64,000 nt of DNA, from positions 27,002,101 to 27,066,100 of the forward strand of contig NC_092677.1 of NCBI RefSeq assembly GCF_964355755.1. Direction: 5' to 3'. A model generated the notes under the pieces. The model had not been told where the DNA came from, made no database searches, and saw only the letters and a list, made by a program, of their open reading frames with translations. This stretch comes from Antedon mediterranea (taxonomy: Eukaryota; Echinodermata; Crinoidea; Comatulida; Antedonidae). Below, piece after piece: positions 61,588 to 64,000 of the stretch (positions are counted from its first letter, which is position 1; every line of letters starts with the position of its first letter). The position numbers were made by a program, and so were the translations under genes.

Positions 61588-64000
61588 TCAGACAAGCAGT
61601 CTGTTGTACTCTGACATCAGAGTTGATTTTTTTATGGTCTCCCACATACGAGCTGCATAGTGAAACCTAGAAGCCATAGTATGATATACATTATAATGCT
61701 GGTATACACTTGACTTGAAAATATGCCAAGGATTGAAACAACATTTAAATATTCTAGATAATTGGAGGTAATAAATGACATCCAATTTGGTTTATTTCCT
61801 GTTTATACTGGGTGACCTCTTCACAGTACAAGAGGGTCCAAAAGAGGATCACGATACAATCCCCTACTCTTTTCAAAAGTTCTCAATCATGGACATGTAC
61901 AATATATAAACACAGGAGAACATCCCCATCCAAAAGACGAGGCAATGAGAAGTATCTTGCCTAAGGATACAAGAAATATGGCACAAACATGTCTTTAATA
62001 TGCTAGTCCTATATCCCTTACAATTATACTAATGCAGCTCTCTATTTTATAAATCATTATTATGGAAGTATGTTTCCATACATTTATGATCCAAAAAATG
62101 TGTGCAGTGCATTGAGATCTTGCTTATATGCGCTGTATAAGAATGAACTACTATTATTTTTGTATGATATAATAGCTTGTCCTACTTACCAATTTTTCTC
62201 GGTGTTGCAAGAGTTTGATATTGGTGTTCGGTGAGCGCCTATGACAAGCTTTCTAAAAGCCCTTATCAGAGAGTCTTGACTTGGGTGTCCTTGGTAACAG
62301 TTAGGAATAATAGAAAACAGTGGAGACTCGACTGTAAGACAAATACCAACAATAGTATATCTGGCATTTATAAAGTTGACATAAAAAAGAAACATTCACA
62401 CTGTGTCAACTACTAGAAAAAATTATGTATGTTTACATACCTTTACTATTGTGATTATCGTTGAGGTGTGGCAAGAGAAACATGTTGATATCAAGTGGTA
62501 GATTAGTGGTGTTGGCTCCTGACATCAACCCAGATTGGGTCAAAGAGATTGCACCTGTAAAGGCAAAATGATCATTTTACAGTTTTTACTTCTAATTTCT
62601 AATGATGTGTTTGTAACATCTTTAAGCTCTGTCTACACTATAAAACTAGTTTGACAAAAAAAGTTTGAAGTGCTCAAATATGGTAGTGATATGCACAAAT
62701 ATGGTAGTGATATGCACAAATATGGTAGTGATATGCACAAATATGGTAGTGATATGACATCATCATGTCCATATATGGGCACATCAAATTTTTTTTGTCA
62801 CATAGAGTTTGATAGTGTGTATCGGAGCTTCAGAAAGTACTAAAGAAATAAATCAATAAATCAATTGGGTCTTTACCTTGAATTTTCAATTTTGTGCCTG
62901 TAAATATCTTGTCGATATCTTCTTGCATATTTTTCAGATTATTTAGTTCAAAATCTTCTCGTGATGCTTTATTCTGGACAAACACTGCGAATAAATAAAA
63001 TAATTAGTGATATTTCTGTATATTATGCTAAACACTAGTAAAATACTAATGCTTCTCATCATTCAAGACTAACAGTTGCATATTAAGTCCATTAATGTTT
63101 ATTTGAAAAAGAAAATGCATTATATAAAGCCACATGTAGGAAGTTTTTCTATTTACTATCACTTCTGCTGCTGGTCTCTGGTTTGAAAAGGGCATATCAT
63201 CAATGGAAGGAGTGCGTGTCTTTGTTACTTACCTACGCTGGGAAAATACTCAATGCCATCCTCACCATCAGAATTTGGATTAGCAGTTGAAGGTTTTAGC
63301 ATCTCTGCTTTCTTGAGACACTGTAGGAGAGGAATGTCTGCAAACCAATTCTGGACGACAAGTACCACATTGCTAACAGTCATAAGGAACGTTGCCAATT
63401 GAAGAGACTTTTGAAACAAACAGAAAAATAAAAATAAAGAGGTATTTGGATACTGTACATTGGTTATTGAGGTCATGCTGGGTCACTTTTTGTGAAATAG
63501 GGAATTAAGGAATGGTACACTAAACCTAAAGCTCTGTCTACACTATCTATTCAAACTAGTTTGACAAAAGATAGGAGCATCATGTGTTAACTAGCCAACT
63601 CCACAAAGAGACATATAACTTGAACAATATAAACATTCAATTAACACCCCATACATAAATGGTACAGTCCAAAAATGTTATTGCTCAACCATGTATAATC
63701 CCAACATATGTAAATAATCATTTAGTTTTTAAAATGTAAGCATGCTAAAGTATGGAGAGCAATGTATTGACATTGTTCTTTAGCTACTTAAACATGTTAA
63801 TTAATGTATGCCATCTTTGACACTGGACTGCAGATGGGTAACTGCGAGTTCAGAAACACTAATGGCAAAGTGGTAGTGATATGACATCATCATGTCCATA
63901 TATGGGCACATCACATTTTCTTGTCACATAAAGTTTGATAGTGTAGCTTAAGATCTCACCTGTATCTCAATACAGTTCTCAGATGATGTCATTTCTGATG
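61588..64000 (-). CDS. SMG9: SMG9, nonsense-mediated mRNA decay factor, C-terminal part (partial)
   Basis: Six exons on the minus strand: 64000-63960 (continues past the edge), 63407-63233, 62984-62877, 62554-62441, 62331-62190, 61668-61588 (stop). Phases agree throughout. SMG9 forms, with SMG8, the regulator of the SMG1 kinase that phosphorylates UPF1 in nonsense-mediated decay. Diagnostic stretches: CIEIQ-SLQLATFLMTVSNVV, VVQNWFADIPL, EMLKPSTANP, VFVQNKASREDF, SPLFSIIPNCYQGHPS and the C-terminal EKNWFHYAARMW ending in YNRLLV, all parallel to human SMG9. The N-terminal half, with the P-loop region, is outside the window. A MITE half ends about 9 bp inside the intron next to exon 63960-64000. 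Confidence 0.94.
61890..62160. repeat. Possible SINE body/tail in the last SMG9 intron
   Basis: The stretch ends with ATTGAGATCTTGCTTATATG and GCGCTGTATAAGAA, like the common 3' tail of animal SINEs. No promoter head was found. Confidence 0.25.
62632..62830. mobile_element. Palindromic MITE, copy with internal amplification
   Basis: In SMG9. Left TTAAGCTCTGTCTACACTA, right GATAGTGTGTATCGGAGCTT. The word ATATGGTAGTGATATGCACA recurs in tandem, four to five times. Confidence 0.87.
63528..63569. mobile_element. MITE, left half
   Basis: TAAAGCTCTGTCTACACTATC and AAACTAGTTTGACAAAA, then unrelated sequence. The matching right half starts about 300 bp later. Confidence 0.7.
63869..63950. mobile_element. 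MITE, right half
   Basis: Begins at the inner arm (AGTGATATGACATCATCATG) and ends AAGTTTGATAGTGTAGCTTA. It is probably part of the same insertion as 63528-63569. Confidence 0.7.

Overview
The window is intron-rich animal DNA of low GC content. It holds nine recognisable or supportable protein genes with short exons, GT-AG splice sites, 3' poly(A) signals and many small dispersed repeats. The proteins (HAUS4, UBA2, TRPC4AP, RREB1, HSBP1, USP2-like, SMG9, CTU2) align best in memory with their deuterostome orthologues, and the abundant TAGGCC-type simple sequence recalls echinoderm genomes. An invertebrate deuterostome, perhaps an echinoderm, is my inference; the species cannot be fixed from sequence alone. 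No bacterial genes, CRISPR arrays or rRNA were seen.

Layout, left to right. The 3' end of CTU2 (+, 64-458) converges on HAUS4 (-, 709-4889). HAUS4 is divergent from UBA2 (+, 5205-12706), with start codons about 315 bp apart. After a gene-poor gap comes TRPC4AP (+, 15470-22886). RREB1 (-, 27043-45121) follows, with one 4.6-kb exon carrying the zinc fingers and a 12.8-kb first intron full of repeats. HSBP1 (+, 46405-47329) lies head-to-head with RREB1. A USP2-like deubiquitinase (-, 49096-55772) is head-to-head with an unrecognised 274-residue protein that may have a beta-trefoil fold (+, 57941-60483). The C-terminal part of SMG9 (-, 61588 to the window edge) closes the window. All exon chains I assembled keep frame, and the predicted lengths (HAUS4 363, UBA2 631, TRPC4AP 800, RREB1 1684, HSBP1 80, USP2-like 563 residues) are close to the lengths I know for human proteins. 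Most are housekeeping or regulatory genes (spindle, SUMO and ubiquitin, heat shock, mRNA decay, tRNA modification) with no evident shared pathway.

The unexpected content is in introns. There are two U12-type (minor spliceosome) introns, an AT-AC intron in HSBP1 and a GT-AG intron in the USP2-like gene. There are two foldback elements with terminal inverted repeats and apparent target duplications. One consists of dense TTGCGCAA palindromes and has a 49-bp miniature relative sitting in a splice donor. A palindromic MITE family is present in about 13 copies. Dispersed repeats carry hammerhead-ribozyme-like cores. There are two tRNA-derived SINE candidates, and several minisatellites, including a 19-unit G-rich array and one built from a copied exon-donor junction.

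All calls are from reading the sequence and remembered protein families. No database search was run.
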